This document shows, piece after piece, positions 47,801 to 60,033 of a stretch of 64,000 nt of DNA; within the stretch, counting starts at the first letter, position 1; every line of letters starts with the position of its first letter. The stretch is from Apium graveolens (lineage: Eukaryota > Streptophyta > Magnoliopsida > Apiales > Apiaceae), in the NCBI RefSeq assembly GCF_009905375.1, contig NC_133657.1, positions 69,312,907 to 69,376,906 on the forward strand, written 5' to 3'. Under the pieces are notes generated by a model. That model saw only the letters and a program-made list of their open reading frames with translations. It was not told the DNA's origin and did not search any database. Position numbers and translations under genes: made by a program.

Positions 47801-49321
47801 TGTCAGGAATTTCTTCCGCTGTTTTTCACCTCTAAATATTACCGTTGCATTTTTCGCAGCTTGCAGTTTTACTTTCTTATTCACATAATTGATCTAAGCA
47901 TTATTACAAGCTATCTAGTCCATTCCTAAAATAATATCAAACTCTTCTAACTTGAAAGAAATCAAGTCAACTGAGAAGTGATGTCCGGTTATTTCGATGT
48001 CACACTCGGGACAAATTTGGTTTAACGTCTCGCCCAACCTTTGAATTTCATAACTTATTTTATCAATGAATTCTTCAAAAATGAAAGATCGTGTGGCTCC
48101 AGAATCAATCAATACTTTTACATCTACTGAATTCACAAAAAGCGTACATGCAATCACATTAGGACTCTGCACCGCTTCTTTCATTCTTGCTCTAGGCTGA
48201 TTGGGTTGTGGTGGCGGAGGTAATTCCAACACTTTCGGAACACTAGCCGCCATAGATGGTCCTCTACAATCCCTGGCCACATGCCCTTTCCTTCCGCACT
48301 TGAAACAAATAACTTATGTTCTCCCTGCTGGACATTCGATGGAGTGGTGCCCCTTCGGTTTACATTTGAAGCAGGTCATGTTTGCTTTGCTATAGACACC
48401 CGTATTTCTCTGTCCACATGTCTTGCAGTATGGCACTGGTGGTCTGATCATTCTCTACTGGTTCAGAGCTTGGAAACGATTACCTGCTCTCTCATTACCA
48501 TGTCCTATCCTTTTAAAATTCATATTTGTCCGGGCTTGAAATCTCGACTTCCTGTTAGAACGGTTCTGAAAATTCCCTTGTCCCTTTTTTTTGGGACATC
48601 TCACTTTCCCCTTCAATGATCATGGCTTTCTGAACCATGGCGGTATAAGTCATCAATTCAAAGAATTCCACTCTGCTACAAATCCATGGCTGTAATCCCT
48701 GTTAGAATCTTTTAGCCCGTTTCTCCTCAGTATCAACCTATTCCGAAACAAACCTAGCCAATTCCATAAACTTGGTCTCATATTCAGTCACTGACGTATT
48801 CCCTTGCTTCAATTCCAAGAACTTGATTTCCATCTGATTTTTCATAAAATGAGGAAAATACTTTTCCAGAAACAATTCAGTGAACCTATCCCAAGTCACG
48901 ATGCCTTCACCTTCTAACGCTTTCTTGGATTTCCACCACTAATTTGCTTCCCCTTAAGGAATCAACTAGAAAAATTAGTCTTTTAGCCCTCCTCAACTTT
49001 TACTAATGCAAACACCTTATCCATTTTCTTCAACCAGGCCCTAGCCTTAGTAGGATCCACTGTACCCTCAAATTCTCGAGGCTTAACTGACTGAAACTGC
49101 TTAAAGGTAACAACATGTACAACTGGTGGTATCTGAAGTTCAGGACGAGGTGGCTGTTGTAACATCTGTTGCTGAATATGTTATTGCTGTTGATGCATTT
49201 GCTATTGCATCATTACCATCTGTTGTTGCATCAGATGGAACATTTGGTTCATGGTATCATTATTCTGTCCCTCAGAATTGTTGTTGGGGGTTTCAGTTCT
49301 GGTCTTTCTTTTTGGTGCCAT
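47801..49321 (-). pseudogene. gag: Element F gag with zinc knuckles, and protease
   Basis: ATG at 49321 (MAPKRKTRTETP) opens a Gln/Met-rich leader followed by FKQFQSVKPREFEGTVDP and the Retrotrans_gag core, with FLEKYFPHFMKNQMEIKFLE near 48830-48880. Two CCHC knuckles are readable: CFKCKPKGHHSIEC (near 48345-48385) and CFKCGRKGHVARDC (near 48270-48305), with a stop between them. The protease follows with VLIDSGATRSFI (near 48085-48120) and FDIILGMD at 47915. Stops in the leader (near 49195, 49165, 48985) and core inactivate gag. The reading was followed through several frames. Confidence 0.88.
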
Positions 49322-49843
49322 TTTTCTAATAATAAAACATAAAGTTATTTTTAACAATTTATTAAACAATTGATAATGGATAAAGAAATAATTTAACTGG
49401 TATTAAAACAAGAAATTTAAACAGTTGATAGTGGAAAGAAAATAATTGACAGTTATCAAAACATGAATTGAATTAGTTCAGAACTTAAACAAATCGTTTG
49501 AAATAATTTTAAAATTTTGAATAATAATGGTACAAAATTGTTTTAAATAAAACAGAATTTAAGATATGGAAAAAAACTCAAGCAGTAAAGTAAATGTAAA
49601 TGCTGTAAAGACTAAAATTTAAATAAATGAAAAAGAAAGATATAAAAACAATTTATTTTATATATCAAATACCAGCATCATGTGTTAATGCTTGATACAA
49701 AAGGTCTAACACTGATCTGTCATAAGTACTGCTGATACATGTCAAAACTGAATACTACACACATACCTATCTGATCTCACTATATTATGCTGCCTCTATC
49801 TACATATGTCACATATAATACAACTAGCTCCAACTGTTAAACA
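49322..49843 (-). other. Spacer between the upstream ORF and gag of element F
   Basis: About 520 bp, AT-rich, without coding potential. It contains direct repeats of AATTTAAACAGTT-, GATAATGGA/GATAGTGGA-type words (49365-49480). Confidence 0.6.
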
Positions 49844-50570
49844 TCAAAATCCTGGAGGAATGCATCTCAACTCATCACGAAGCATCTCAATAACTGACTG
49901 TGCTAGACGGGTGGCTCTATGAAACTCTGCATAAGAATACGGCCCATCATGCCTCAAGGCATCTAACTCAAGAGTAGCACTATACACCGTCTGCTGTAGT
50001 CTTTACCTCATCATGTAATCTGGTTGAAGTGCAGCTAACGGTCCTCTATCTCTCTGGTCAAACAAACCCAAGATCTCTCTGCACTGAGATCTCCAATACT
50101 CTACATCCTCTCTCGTAATACGGTACCATGTGTGGTTCTGTAACATGTACAACCGACTCCTAAGATGGAGCCCTAGGTATCCCTGTAATACCCTGCTGAG
50201 GCAAACCTAACTGTAATCCCACATCATGCTCATCCATCCCCTCGACCGGGGCCATCTGAAATATCTCAGGCTCTGGAGCATATACTGACATAGGAGGTAG
50301 CACTGCAGCTGGTGGAAACTCTGCCTCAACCTCTGGTATAAACTGACACTCTACAGGTAGTGGAGGTGGAAGTAATGGCTCAAAGAACTCTAAAGGATCA
50401 AACATCTCCATCGGATCTGGTATCTGCTCAGGATCCGATGGCACTGGCTCCTGTGGTAACTGTGGTGGAGGTGGTGAAGGTATCTGTGTTGGTATCTCAG
50501 CTGACACTAGCGGTATCACTGGTACAACTGGCCCGGTAACACTCCTCTCAGATGATGCGAATGATGCCAT
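49844..50570 (-). pseudogene. Proline-rich extra ORF upstream of gag in element F (about 240 codons)
   Basis: ATG at 50570 (MASFASSERSVTG) or 50585 leads into a region very rich in Pro and acidic residues (SPPPPQLPQEPVPSDPEQ, DPLEFFEPLLPPPLP), then an N-terminal-like linker to GIPRAPS. A TAG there (50160-50162) is followed, after an apparent 2-bp loss near 50110, by a readable second half in a shifted frame (REDVEYWRSQCREILGLFDQ; SYAEFHRATRLAQSVIEML; LRCIPPGF) with one further stop, ending TGA at 49844. It does not resemble gag and lies between primer site and gag. I do not recognise it. Alternative: a host fragment captured by the element. Confidence 0.6.
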
Positions 50571-50732
50571 ATGATAATATAACAAAGAAAAAAAGGGTCA
50601 CTCAGCATTCCTAGGACTTATAAATCCCTAATTAAAACTATATAAATCCTAACCTTCTTATTCCTATCTTATGTCATCTTCTTATATTATCATAATCCTA
50701 ATGTTCTTATTTTCAGTGACCAAAACCTATAT

Positions 50733-50744
50733 CTCTGATGCCGA
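50733..50744 (-). other. Primer binding site of element F (tRNA-Met-like, decayed)
   Basis: On the - strand CGGCATCAGAGAT follows the LTR end at 50746 within two or three bases. It differs at three positions from TGGTATCAGAGC. Confidence 0.6.
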
Positions 50745-50745
50745 C

Positions 50746-51564
50746 TGTAACGCCCTCCAAACCCGTAGTATAAGTCTGGGAGTTACTAGCTAAATACCAA
50801 ACCTGTATAACAATTAAACATATATATATGTATCTAACCCCTTTAATACTAACCAGGATCTTTTTAGGTTAAAGTATGAAAACAAGAAACCACATTCTAA
50901 CTTTATTTTAAGCCAAATTTAAAATCTCACAAAACTCTCTTTATTACAAACCATTGTCTAACAAGTTTTAAACTATATTCATCTTTATTCAAACATCCAC
51001 ATTATCTATCTACACTACACCTACTCAAATAACTCAAAGCTTTCTTCCTGAATCGGGATCAACACTTTTGATATAAGAGGGTCCCGCTGCTTAACTCGTT
51101 TCTTTACCACGCGAGTCCTGATAGGTTTCATTTTCCTTCTTAACTGAAAAAAATAAGGTGAATAACAACAAAAAGTGGGTGAGCCATAAATTGCTCAACA
51201 AGGCCACAATATATAAACAGTGTTATGATGAATAATAAATGAACCGATAATTTGGTTAAGTCTACAAAGATATAATTTCTCAAGAAAAGAACAAAGGCCA
51301 TTATCGGCGAGTATCAATAAACTAAACTCGACACAAGTTCGCACCTATATCCTGCTAATCATCCAGGATACAGTGCAGATCCATACCTCAATGTATAGAT
51401 CCGTTCGGGTACCAGGCTCTACGGCCTAACACAAGGATCCGGTTAATTTCCGGTCCTCAGGATCAAGGGTATACCTGATCCTAGTCGTCACCATCCAGTC
51501 CACAGATGAGCAACCGGAACAATCAGTATGCTTTGATGTATCCCAACATCATAATATATTAGGA

Positions 51565-51603
<39 letters not shown>

Positions 51604-54072
51604 GGAATATGAATAGAGGATTCAACAAATTAGGAGAAATCAGGAATCGAAATGAAATATGAACAAAGAAATGATATTTGTGTATCAGTGTTTGTGAACA
51701 GGAATTATGAGTGTGTAACTGCGATAAGAATCTGAAAATAATTCACTATTCTAAATTTAGAATAGGGGAAAAACTTGCCTTTCGCGCGATTTATCTCGAG
51801 CAAATCACCGTTCTCTAACACCGGCTCGATCGGCCCTGTTGGCTTCGACTCTATCAAAGAAAGATGCTTATTTAGTCATCTCGTATCTCAATCGCGTTTC
51901 AAACCGACTTCAATTAGCCCTTATCGTCTACCCATACGTGTATTATTGACTCGTATAATAAATAATAACAATTAGAACTTGATTAACCACATCATTCACA
52001 TAGCATATAAGTCACATAGTCATTCTAGGTTTAAAATAATTTTTAGAATCGAAATCGACTCGCTATTCCCTTTACTGAACAATATCTGGCTCATTTTCTA
52101 TTTTTCGGAATTTACTGGAATCGCCTCTATAAGTAATAAGGCATATAGGTAAATAAATATCGAAAGTCGACTCGCTTCTAAAAGAAATTAGGATTTAAAA
52201 TTATTTTAATGAAAACAGATCATTTTTTTGAGTCGAAGGACTTTCGTTTTGCCTAAATCGGATAAACGGTTCAATATTTTTCGATAATTAAGAATAAATC
52301 AGTCTATTATGTAATATAATTAATTATTAAAAACAATTGAACCTTGAAAATACTTTTAATATTTATTCAGTAAAAATCAGAATTAAAAATAATTTTTCCA
52401 TAATTTTTGGAATTAAATTGAATTTATTATGAATTATTGAAAATAATTTGATTAATTATCAAAATAAATAATCATTTTTAAATAATTAATAAATAATAAA
52501 TAAATAATTAATTATTAAAGAAATTAATATTTTTGATTTTTAGAAAATATTTCAGAATTATTTATAATATAAATTAATTAATTAAATAATTAATTAATCA
52601 ATTTATAAAATAAATTAAATTGATTTTTATAATTAATAAAAATAATATAAAAATAAAATTGCCAGAAATATTTGTCATATTTTGACCTTCACAAAATGGA
52701 TCAAAGGCGGGTCCTGGTAACGGGTGAACCGTATCATAATCTGGGTCATGAAGAACATGACCGGATTATTTCCAGAATCCGGTGACTTCACCGGACTCCG
52801 GTGAGTCTAATACAGCTCCAAATCAACACCGTTTGTTGCTGTTTTTGAGTGTTTTTTATTCTAAATCACTTTACCAACTTCAGTCAACTGAAATACAACC
52901 AGAATCATCCCTGAATCTGCAACTCCGGCCAAATCCGACTATTTTCCGGCCAAATATCAAAATCACCCATCTGTACATGAACCTTCGATTTTAATAGCTC
53001 AAATCAAAGCTTAGAACCTCTACAATCTAGGCCCTAACATCTCAGGACCCAAAAATTAGTCAAACTCAAAAACGTATAAATCAAAATTTAGTATAAACCC
53101 TAATAATCGAATTCACATATCCAGGAATCGTTCTTTCAATTAAATACCATGAATCGACTTCAAATCATCGTACAAAACTATATCAATCATCAAATCATCC
53201 TAATAACCCTAGAATAAAAAAGATCCAATTCAAACATAAACCCTAGAAATCGAAAATCATAATATACGAATTAAAACATGAAATTGATATTAAGAATAAA
53301 AAGAACAGATCAAAACCTTCGATTTAAGTACTTGAATCGCTTGATTTGATGCAGAAATTAGATCAAAATCACGTTTTAATTCTTCAACCCGAATTCGAAA
53401 ACCCTGACCCGAATTATTGAGGATTTTTGTATTTTCCGGTTTTTTTGATAATTAACTAATAATAATTAAATAAAAATTAAACTATTTATAGTAAGAAATT
53501 AATACTCCTAATTAAAATTAAGGCCCTAATTATACATTTATTAGAATTAGTTTGCCCCTAATTTTATAATTTTTGGGTGTTAAATTTTAATTTTTAAAAA
53601 TATTTAATATATATAATATATATGCCAAAAATTGTGAATAATTCAAAAATGCAACAAAATGGTATAATTGAAAGTCTCATAATTTTATAAAAATAAAAAT
53701 GTGATTGTTGTGGGGTTTTTACAACCCAATGGTGCCCAAAAAGTCATTTTTCGCGAAATAAGAAATTTTATAAAATATCTGGATGTTTAGAATAACATAA
53801 TAGTACAAGCCATTTTAGGAAAAATAAGTCCAATCATTTTATTTGAAATATCAGCTATTAAAACATAGTTCGGGTTGTATAACTTTTGATACGAAAGCTT
53901 ATAATACAAAATAAAATATCTGATAAATACCCGAAAAATACCCTTACAATACAGAACACACATAGCGCATAACAGTTAGGTTTTATACTTAATTACACAT
54001 AAATGACATAATAAAACCCATAATTTATATGTATTATGATATAATATAAGCGTAATTTTCCCAGTCGTTACA
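50746..54072 (-). repeat. Element F 5' LTR (3327 bp)
   Basis: Pairs with 41466-44803. It has a longer (TA)n run at 51570-51596 and lacks the (CA)n run of its partner. Confidence 0.94.
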
Positions 54073-54077
54073 GTAAT
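54073..54077. repeat. Target site duplication GTAAT (right) of element F
   Basis: Matches 41461-41465 exactly. Confidence 0.93.
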
Positions 54078-54098
54078 GATTTTGACTACTGGTGCCAT
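54073..54098 (-). pseudogene. Start piece of element C long downstream ORF
   Basis: An ATG at 54098 (MAPVVKII...) is in frame with the block at 41465 once element F and one GTAAT copy are removed. The joined N-terminus lines up with the SPSIIFTTG region of element B's ORF. Element B has about 45 more residues upstream, so C's true start could lie further up, where the frame stays open for some distance. Confidence 0.6.
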
Positions 54099-54619
54099 TG
54101 CTGTAATTGAGAGTAATGGCAGAAAAAAGGGTTTTTGCTTTGGAGACTTAGAGAGTTTGAAATTGCTTGAGAAAGATAAAAGTAAAATTGGAAATGAGGT
54201 TGGCTTTTATATTTTCTTAGAAATAAATTGTCAAAAATTAAAAGGTAAAATAAAGTAACCAATCAAATTAGCCCAAAATAGCCGTTTAAGAATAAAATAA
54301 ACTGTTAAAATTCTAATGATTATCCATCGACATATACTTACAGCCTGTAAGTAAATTCGACGGGTAATGCCTAAAATTAACGGCTAAGATTGAGAGCAAT
54401 TCGAGGGATAACGATTAGACAGTTATTCACCTCGATAAAAGTACCCATAATAATATTTATTATTTCAACGGATGATAAGAATCAACAGATATTCACTTCC
54501 AACGGATAATGAACATCCGTCGAGATGTAAATTCTGACTTGGCCAAAAATTTCATCTTTGATAAGAAATATCAAATTTTATTCTGGCTACATATCAAATT
54601 GTTTAGACATCAAAACAGA
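54099..54619 (-). other. Element C spacer between pol and the long downstream ORF
   Basis: No coding potential was recognised. It holds several CAACGGAT/ATCCGTCGA words (54325-54520), among them CCAACGGATAATGAACATCCG, part of an inverted pair. Confidence 0.65.
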
Positions 54620-56475
54620 TTAAGAGAAATTAAGCATACCTAACTCACTTACCAACATTGTAAATGTGGATTCATCAAGTGGCTTGGTAAAGATGTCTGC
54701 AAGTTGCTTCTCACTTGGAACAAAGTGAAGTTCCACACAACCATTCATGACATGTTCTCTTATGAAGTGGTACTTGATATCAATGTGCTTGGTCCTTGAA
54801 TGTTGTACTGGATTTTCAGTAATTGCATTAGCAATTGTGTTATCACAGAAAATAGGAATCCTATTCACCTGTAGACCATAGTCCAATAGTTGATTTTTCA
54901 TCCACAAAATATGTGCACAACAACTACCAGCAGCAATATATTCAGCCTCAGTTGTAGAAGTAGAGACTGAATTTTGCTTCTTATTGAACCAGGACACTAT
55001 CTTATTTCCTAGAAATTGACAGGTTCCTGTAATACTTTTTCTATTAATTTTACAACCTGCATAATCTGCATCTGAATAACCAGTTAGATCAAAACCAGAA
55101 TCTCTAGGATACCAAATGCCAAGTTTTGGTGTTCCTTTGAGATATCTGAAAATTCTCTTAATAGCTACTAAATGAGATTTTTTAGGATCAACTTGAAATC
55201 TAGCACAAAGACAAGTAGCAAACATTATATCAGGCCTATTGGCTGTTAAATATAAAAGTGAGCCAACCATGCCTCTATAGCATGAAATATCTACAGACTT
55301 TTCAGTAGTGTTTAACTCAAGTTTAGTGGCAGTGGCCATGGGAGTTTTTGCATATTTGCAATCCATTAGGTCAAACTTCTTTAAAAGATCAAAAATATAT
55401 TTGGTTTGACTAATGAATATTCCATCACTAATTTTCTTAACTTGTAAACCAAGAAAGTAAGTTAGTTCTCCCATCATGCTCATTTCATATTTACTTTGCA
55501 TTAATTTGGTATTTTTTTTGCAAAGTTTTTCATCTGTAGATCCAAATATAATGTCATCTACATAAATTTGAACAAGTATACTAGAGCCATTAACATTTCT
55601 AAAGAATATGGTTTTATCAACAATACCTCTTGTGAAATGATTTTCTAAGAGAAACTTTGACATGGTATCATACCAGGCTTTATGTGCTTACTTCAGTCCA
55701 TAAATTGCCTCCAAAAGATAGTAGACATATTATGGAAAGTTGGGGTCTTCAAAACCAGGAGGCTGACTGACATAGACCTTCTCCTCTAAATATTCATTTA
55801 GAAATGCACTTTTGACATCCATTTGATAGACCTTGAAATTGGCATGGGCTGCATAGGCTAGGAAGATTCCGATGGCTTCAAGTCTTGCAACAGGAACTAA
55901 GGTCTCATCAAAATCTATTCCTTCTTGTTGATAGTAGCCTTTAGCAACCAATCTAGCTTTGTTCCTGATCAATATGCCATTATCATCCATCTTATTTCTG
56001 AATACCCACTTGGTGTAAATGGGATTCTTTCATTTAGGCTTGGGTACTAGCTTCCACACTTTATTTCTTTCAAATTGGTTTAGCTCCTCTTGCATAGCTA
56101 AAAACCAATCAGGATCTACCAGAGCTTCTTCTAGCTTTTTAGGCTCTTCCTTAGATAGAAAGCTGATGTATAGACATTCTTCTTGAGTTACTTTCCTTGT
56201 TTGCACTCTTGAAGATGCATCACCAATGCTTAATTCAAATGGGTGGTCTCTAGTTCATTTTCTCTGAAGAGGTAGATTAGCTCTAGATGAAGAGGCCTCA
56301 TGATTTCCTTGATGTGTGATTGAGTTTTGATTAGAAGAAATTCCCCCTGAATTTGTGGATCTTTGACTTGAAGTTGGGGTTCTTTCTGATTGTGATCTGT
56401 ATTGGCTTTCAACTCCTATTGATGGTTCAACGGATGTTGATATTTGCCTTTCGAAGGATGATGCAGATTGTCTTT
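54620..56475 (-). pseudogene. pol: Element C reverse transcriptase-RNase H
   Basis: A variable Ser/Arg-rich linker (56503-56230) precedes RT. RT is readable from 55990 ([46 protein letters not shown]) and, after a frame break near 55730-55665, from 55663 to 54620 without interruption. That block has YVDDIIFGS intact, FLGLQVKK, LLYLTANRPDIM, the connection (WYPRDSGFDLTGYSDADYAG), RNase H (STTEAEYIAAGSCC, HIDIKYHFIREHV) and FVPSEKQLADIFTKPL. The 347-residue uninterrupted block is the best-preserved retroelement coding stretch in the window. Confidence 0.93.
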
Positions 56476-57950
56476 CTACGGATGATGCACTTGGTCTTTC
56501 CATGGATGTTGAATTATGTGCTTCATTAGTTGTAGATTTTTTTTTGCATTGTCCTTAGATATTGGTTCTTGATCACTTTCATCATCACTATTATCACAAG
56601 TCATCTCTACATTGTCAAATTTGAGGCATTCATGAAAATCTCCATCTAGCAGTCCTTCAATCTTTTTATCATCAAACACAACATGTACAGATTCCATAAC
56701 AATGTTGATTCTGAGATTGTAGACTCTATATGCTTTTCCAACTGTATATCCAACAAAAATACCTTCATCTGCTTTGGCATCAAACTTTCCATGCTGATCA
56801 ATTTGATTCATTAGCATTTACAGCCAAAGACATGAAGACAATTTAATGTTGGCTTCCTATTTTTGAACAATTGGTAGAGTGTCATGCATTTTGCTTGATT
56901 AACCAAAGAGATATTCTGAGTGTATCATGTAGTATTTACAGCTTCTGCCCAAAAATATGTTGGTAACTTTGATTCTTCTAGCATTGTACTTGGAGCTTCA
57001 ATAAGAGATCTGTTTTTCCTTTCCACCACTCCATTTTGTTGTGGGGTTCTTGATGCTGAAAACTCATGCATGATCCCATTCTCTTCACAAAATAATCTCA
57101 TCACAGAATTCTTGAACTCAGTTCCATTATCACTCCTGATTCTTCTAACTTTGAAATCAGGATGATTATTAACTTGCCTTATGTGATTGATGATGATTTC
57201 ACTAGCTTCATCTTTAGATTATAGAAAATATGTCCAAGAGAACTTTGAGATATCATCCACAATTACTAGGAAATATCATTTCTTTGAGATGGATAACACA
57301 TTGACTGGTCCAAATAAATCCATGTGCAGTAGTTGCAAAGGTTCTTCAATTGTTGAATCGAGCTTCTTCTTGAATGATACTCTGATCTGTTTTCCTTTCT
57401 AATAGGCATCACACAATCCATCCTTAGAGAATTCCACTTGAGGAATGCCTCTTACCAAATCTTTCTTGACTAGGTCATTCATAGTCTTGAAGTTAAGGTG
57501 GGACAGCTTCTTGTGCCATAGCCAACTCTCATCTTGACTTGCCTTGCTAAATAGACAAGTAACAGATTTTGCATTTGATAAGTTAAAGTCAGCTAGATAG
57601 ACATTTCCTTTTCTCACTCCACTGAGGACCGCTTTGTTCCTCTTCTTGTTGGTCACAACACAGGCTTCAGAATTAAATATTATTGAGTTGCCCTTATCAC
57701 AAAGCTGGCCAATACTCAACAAGTTGTGCTTGAGTCCATCCACTAGGGAAACTTCCTCAATGATGACATTATTCTTTGAAATCAAGCCATATCCCACAGT
57801 ATAACCCTTGCTTTCATCTCCAAAAGTAATACTTGGGCCAACTCTCTCCTTGAACTCAGTGAGAAGGGTAGAATCTCTAGCCATGTGCCTTGAGCACCCA
57901 CTATCCGGATACCAAAGATTCTTTCTGTTTCCTGCACACAACAAAATCAA
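56476..57950 (-). pseudogene. pol: Element C protease and integrase
   Basis: Protease motif YPDSGCSRHMARD (near 57890). Integrase finger with WHKKLSHLNF...GLCDAY, cut by a TAG at 57399-57401 where the second Cys pair is expected. Core motifs DLFGPVNV (57295-57320), IRSDNGTEL (57115-57145) and PQQNGVVERKNRS (57005-57045) keep the DDE residues, though stops near 57280, 57220 and 56928 break the frame. The tail (DEGIFVGYTVGKAYRVYNLR) runs to about 56476. Confidence 0.9.
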
Positions 57951-59484
57951 ATCAAGTTGATTTTGGTACCCAAGTTTCCTTGGGTCCTATTTTGTTAGCC
58001 TTTTTCTTAGGTTTCTTGGGCTTGTCCTCGTTTGACTTATGCATTTGAAATTCATCCTTAGTCAATTGAGTGGAACCCTTAAAACCATTCATCATTGCAG
58101 AATTATCATGCACAGGCTGGTTAACACGGAAAGGCATATTCTGTGCAAATATGTTATTCCGGTATGGCATGCTAAATGGCATTTATGGAATACTGAATGC
58201 AGCATAGTAAAGATTTTGTGCAAATGGCATATTAACAAATTATGCATTTTTGTGTAGACATAACGTTCACAGGCATTGTAGGCATACTAGGAAATGAAGG
58301 AGGTGCAGACATGGGAGCAGGCATAGCAAGTTTGCAATTAACAGACAAATGATTAACACTACCACACTTCACACATATTTTTCTAGGTGCAAATTTGCCA
58401 GGTGTGTAGTTGTTATGCTTGTTAATTCCTACTTTCCCATTCCTATTATTTTTCCTTTTAGACGCTGCTTTCACTTCAACTTTCTCCAATCTGTCTTTCA
58501 ATTGCTTAATAGACAGATGCCCTACATTGACTCTCTTATCCTTTTTCACTTGACTTAATTCTCCTGGAACAAAGTTTTTGGAAACTGATCCATATTTCTC
58601 ATTTAACTTAGCTAGCTGGGATTTGCTAACTAGCTTTTTTTCACTCAACGGATGTGGTTCCTTGTCTTTCGACATATAATTCTTTTGATCATTCGACGGA
58701 TAACCTTCATCTTCCGTCGAATCCACATCCATTGAAAGTCCTTCTTCCAAGTTGGAATTCGGTTTCTCCTTGCTCTTTTTCCAGGCTGCATCAAAGAAGG
58801 ATTCTATACCTTGAACTTTAGTAATTTGAGCATGGACATCTCTAGATGATTTCCATGCCTTGATTACTTCCTATTTTCGTTCAAGCTGCTTTCTTAAAAT
58901 TTCCTCTTTCTTTAAGGATTCAATTAGTTCCTCTTTGACAGTCGTGCACTCTATCTTCATTTTCTCAAACTCAACAAATTGAGTTTCTAACACATTGTTT
59001 CTTTCACTTAAAACATATTGTTCTCTTCAATTTTAGTGTTTTCTTTAGTGAGATATTTGAGAGTAACTCGCAGATGATATAATTCAGTAGACATGTCATT
59101 TATAGCATCATTACACTCAGCTTTAGACAAATATGCTAGATTAGTGGTGATTACCTGATTACTTAAAGAACTAACCTTTGCTTCATCTGATTTGGCCATT
59201 AGGGCTAGATTGACATAGCTTGTATCCTCATCTTCATCCAATCCATCAGCAACCCAGTCATTATCTTGAGTTAGAAAGGCCCTTTCCTTTTGTTTGAGCA
59301 AATCAAAATATTTCCTTTTGTAATCCACATGCTCAAACTTTTTTCTATCAGAATCAGGCTTTCTACATTCATTGGCAAAATGATCACTCAAGCCACACTC
59401 AAAATATTTGAATTTTGACTTGTCAACCATGTTTCTATTTGGCTTGGATGCTCCAAAATTCTTCTTGAATTTGAGCTTGGCAAA

Positions 59485-59492
59485 CCTCCTGG
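59485..59492. repeat. 8-bp target site duplication CCTCCTGG (left) of the hAT element
   Basis: Matches 60026-60033 exactly. Confidence 0.92.
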
Positions 59493-60025
59493 TAGGGCTG
59501 AGCAAAACCGAACCAAAACCAAAAAACCGAACCGAACCGTGCTAATTCGGTTCGGTTCGGTCCTAAATTTTCAGAAATTTGGTCTATTCAGTCTGGACCG
59601 AATAGACCGAAATAAAATTCAGTTCAGTTCGGTTCTTTTAATAAATATTTCGTTCCGAACCGAATAGACCAAATCATAAAAACTATAATTTCATATTATA
59701 TATATTTTACATATATCTTCAAAATTATAATCAAAATATTAATTTATAATTATATTTATGGAGTATTAGAACTCTACATATCCATTACTTTAATTATATT
59801 TTATATATTATAATTTGTGATTTAATTTTTAATACAATTTTTTTTGAAAAAAAATTCGGTCTATTCGGTCCAAAACCGGACCAAACCGAATTATTTCGGT
59901 TCGGTTCGGTCCAGTCCATAGTATAACTTTGGTCCGGTTTGGTCCTAGAAAAAATGACTATTCGGTTTTTCGGTCTATTCGGTTCGGTCCGGTTTTGGAC
60001 CGAATCGACCGAATGTTCAGCTCTA
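59493..60025. mobile_element. Non-autonomous hAT-type element (533 bp) in element C gag
   Basis: Ends TAGGGCTGAGCA and TGTTCAGCTCTA form imperfect terminal inverted repeats (10 of 12 matching). A perfect 8-bp duplication CCTCCTGG flanks it, which is the hAT signature. The subterminal parts are packed with CGGTTCGGTT/AACCGAACC words in both orientations (59510-59565 and 59850-60015), allowing a long hairpin. The middle is AT-rich. It has no transposase ORF; the frame 59794-60054 is chance. Confidence 0.92.
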
Positions 60026-60033
60026 CCTCCTGG
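60026..60033. repeat. 8-bp target site duplication CCTCCTGG (right) of the hAT element
   Basis: Matches 59485-59492 exactly. Confidence 0.92.

Larger units (their letters stand above)
41466..54072 (-). mobile_element. Element F: full-length Tekay-type Ty3/gypsy retrotransposon, 12.6 kb, nested in element C
   Basis: Two long LTRs (41466-44803 and 50746-54072), both TGTAAC...TTACA on the + strand, with a perfect GTAAT duplication. On the - strand: LTR, Met-like primer site, a proline-rich upstream ORF, gag with zinc knuckles, protease, RT, RNase H, integrase, chromodomain-like tail, polypurine tract, LTR. Domain order is gypsy, and the tail (VLWRNPLVEESTWELE) matches the Tekay clade as in element A. 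The pol proteins are closely alike between A and F, so they belong to related families. Structure is complete but several genes carry stops and lost catalytic residues. Confidence 0.95.
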
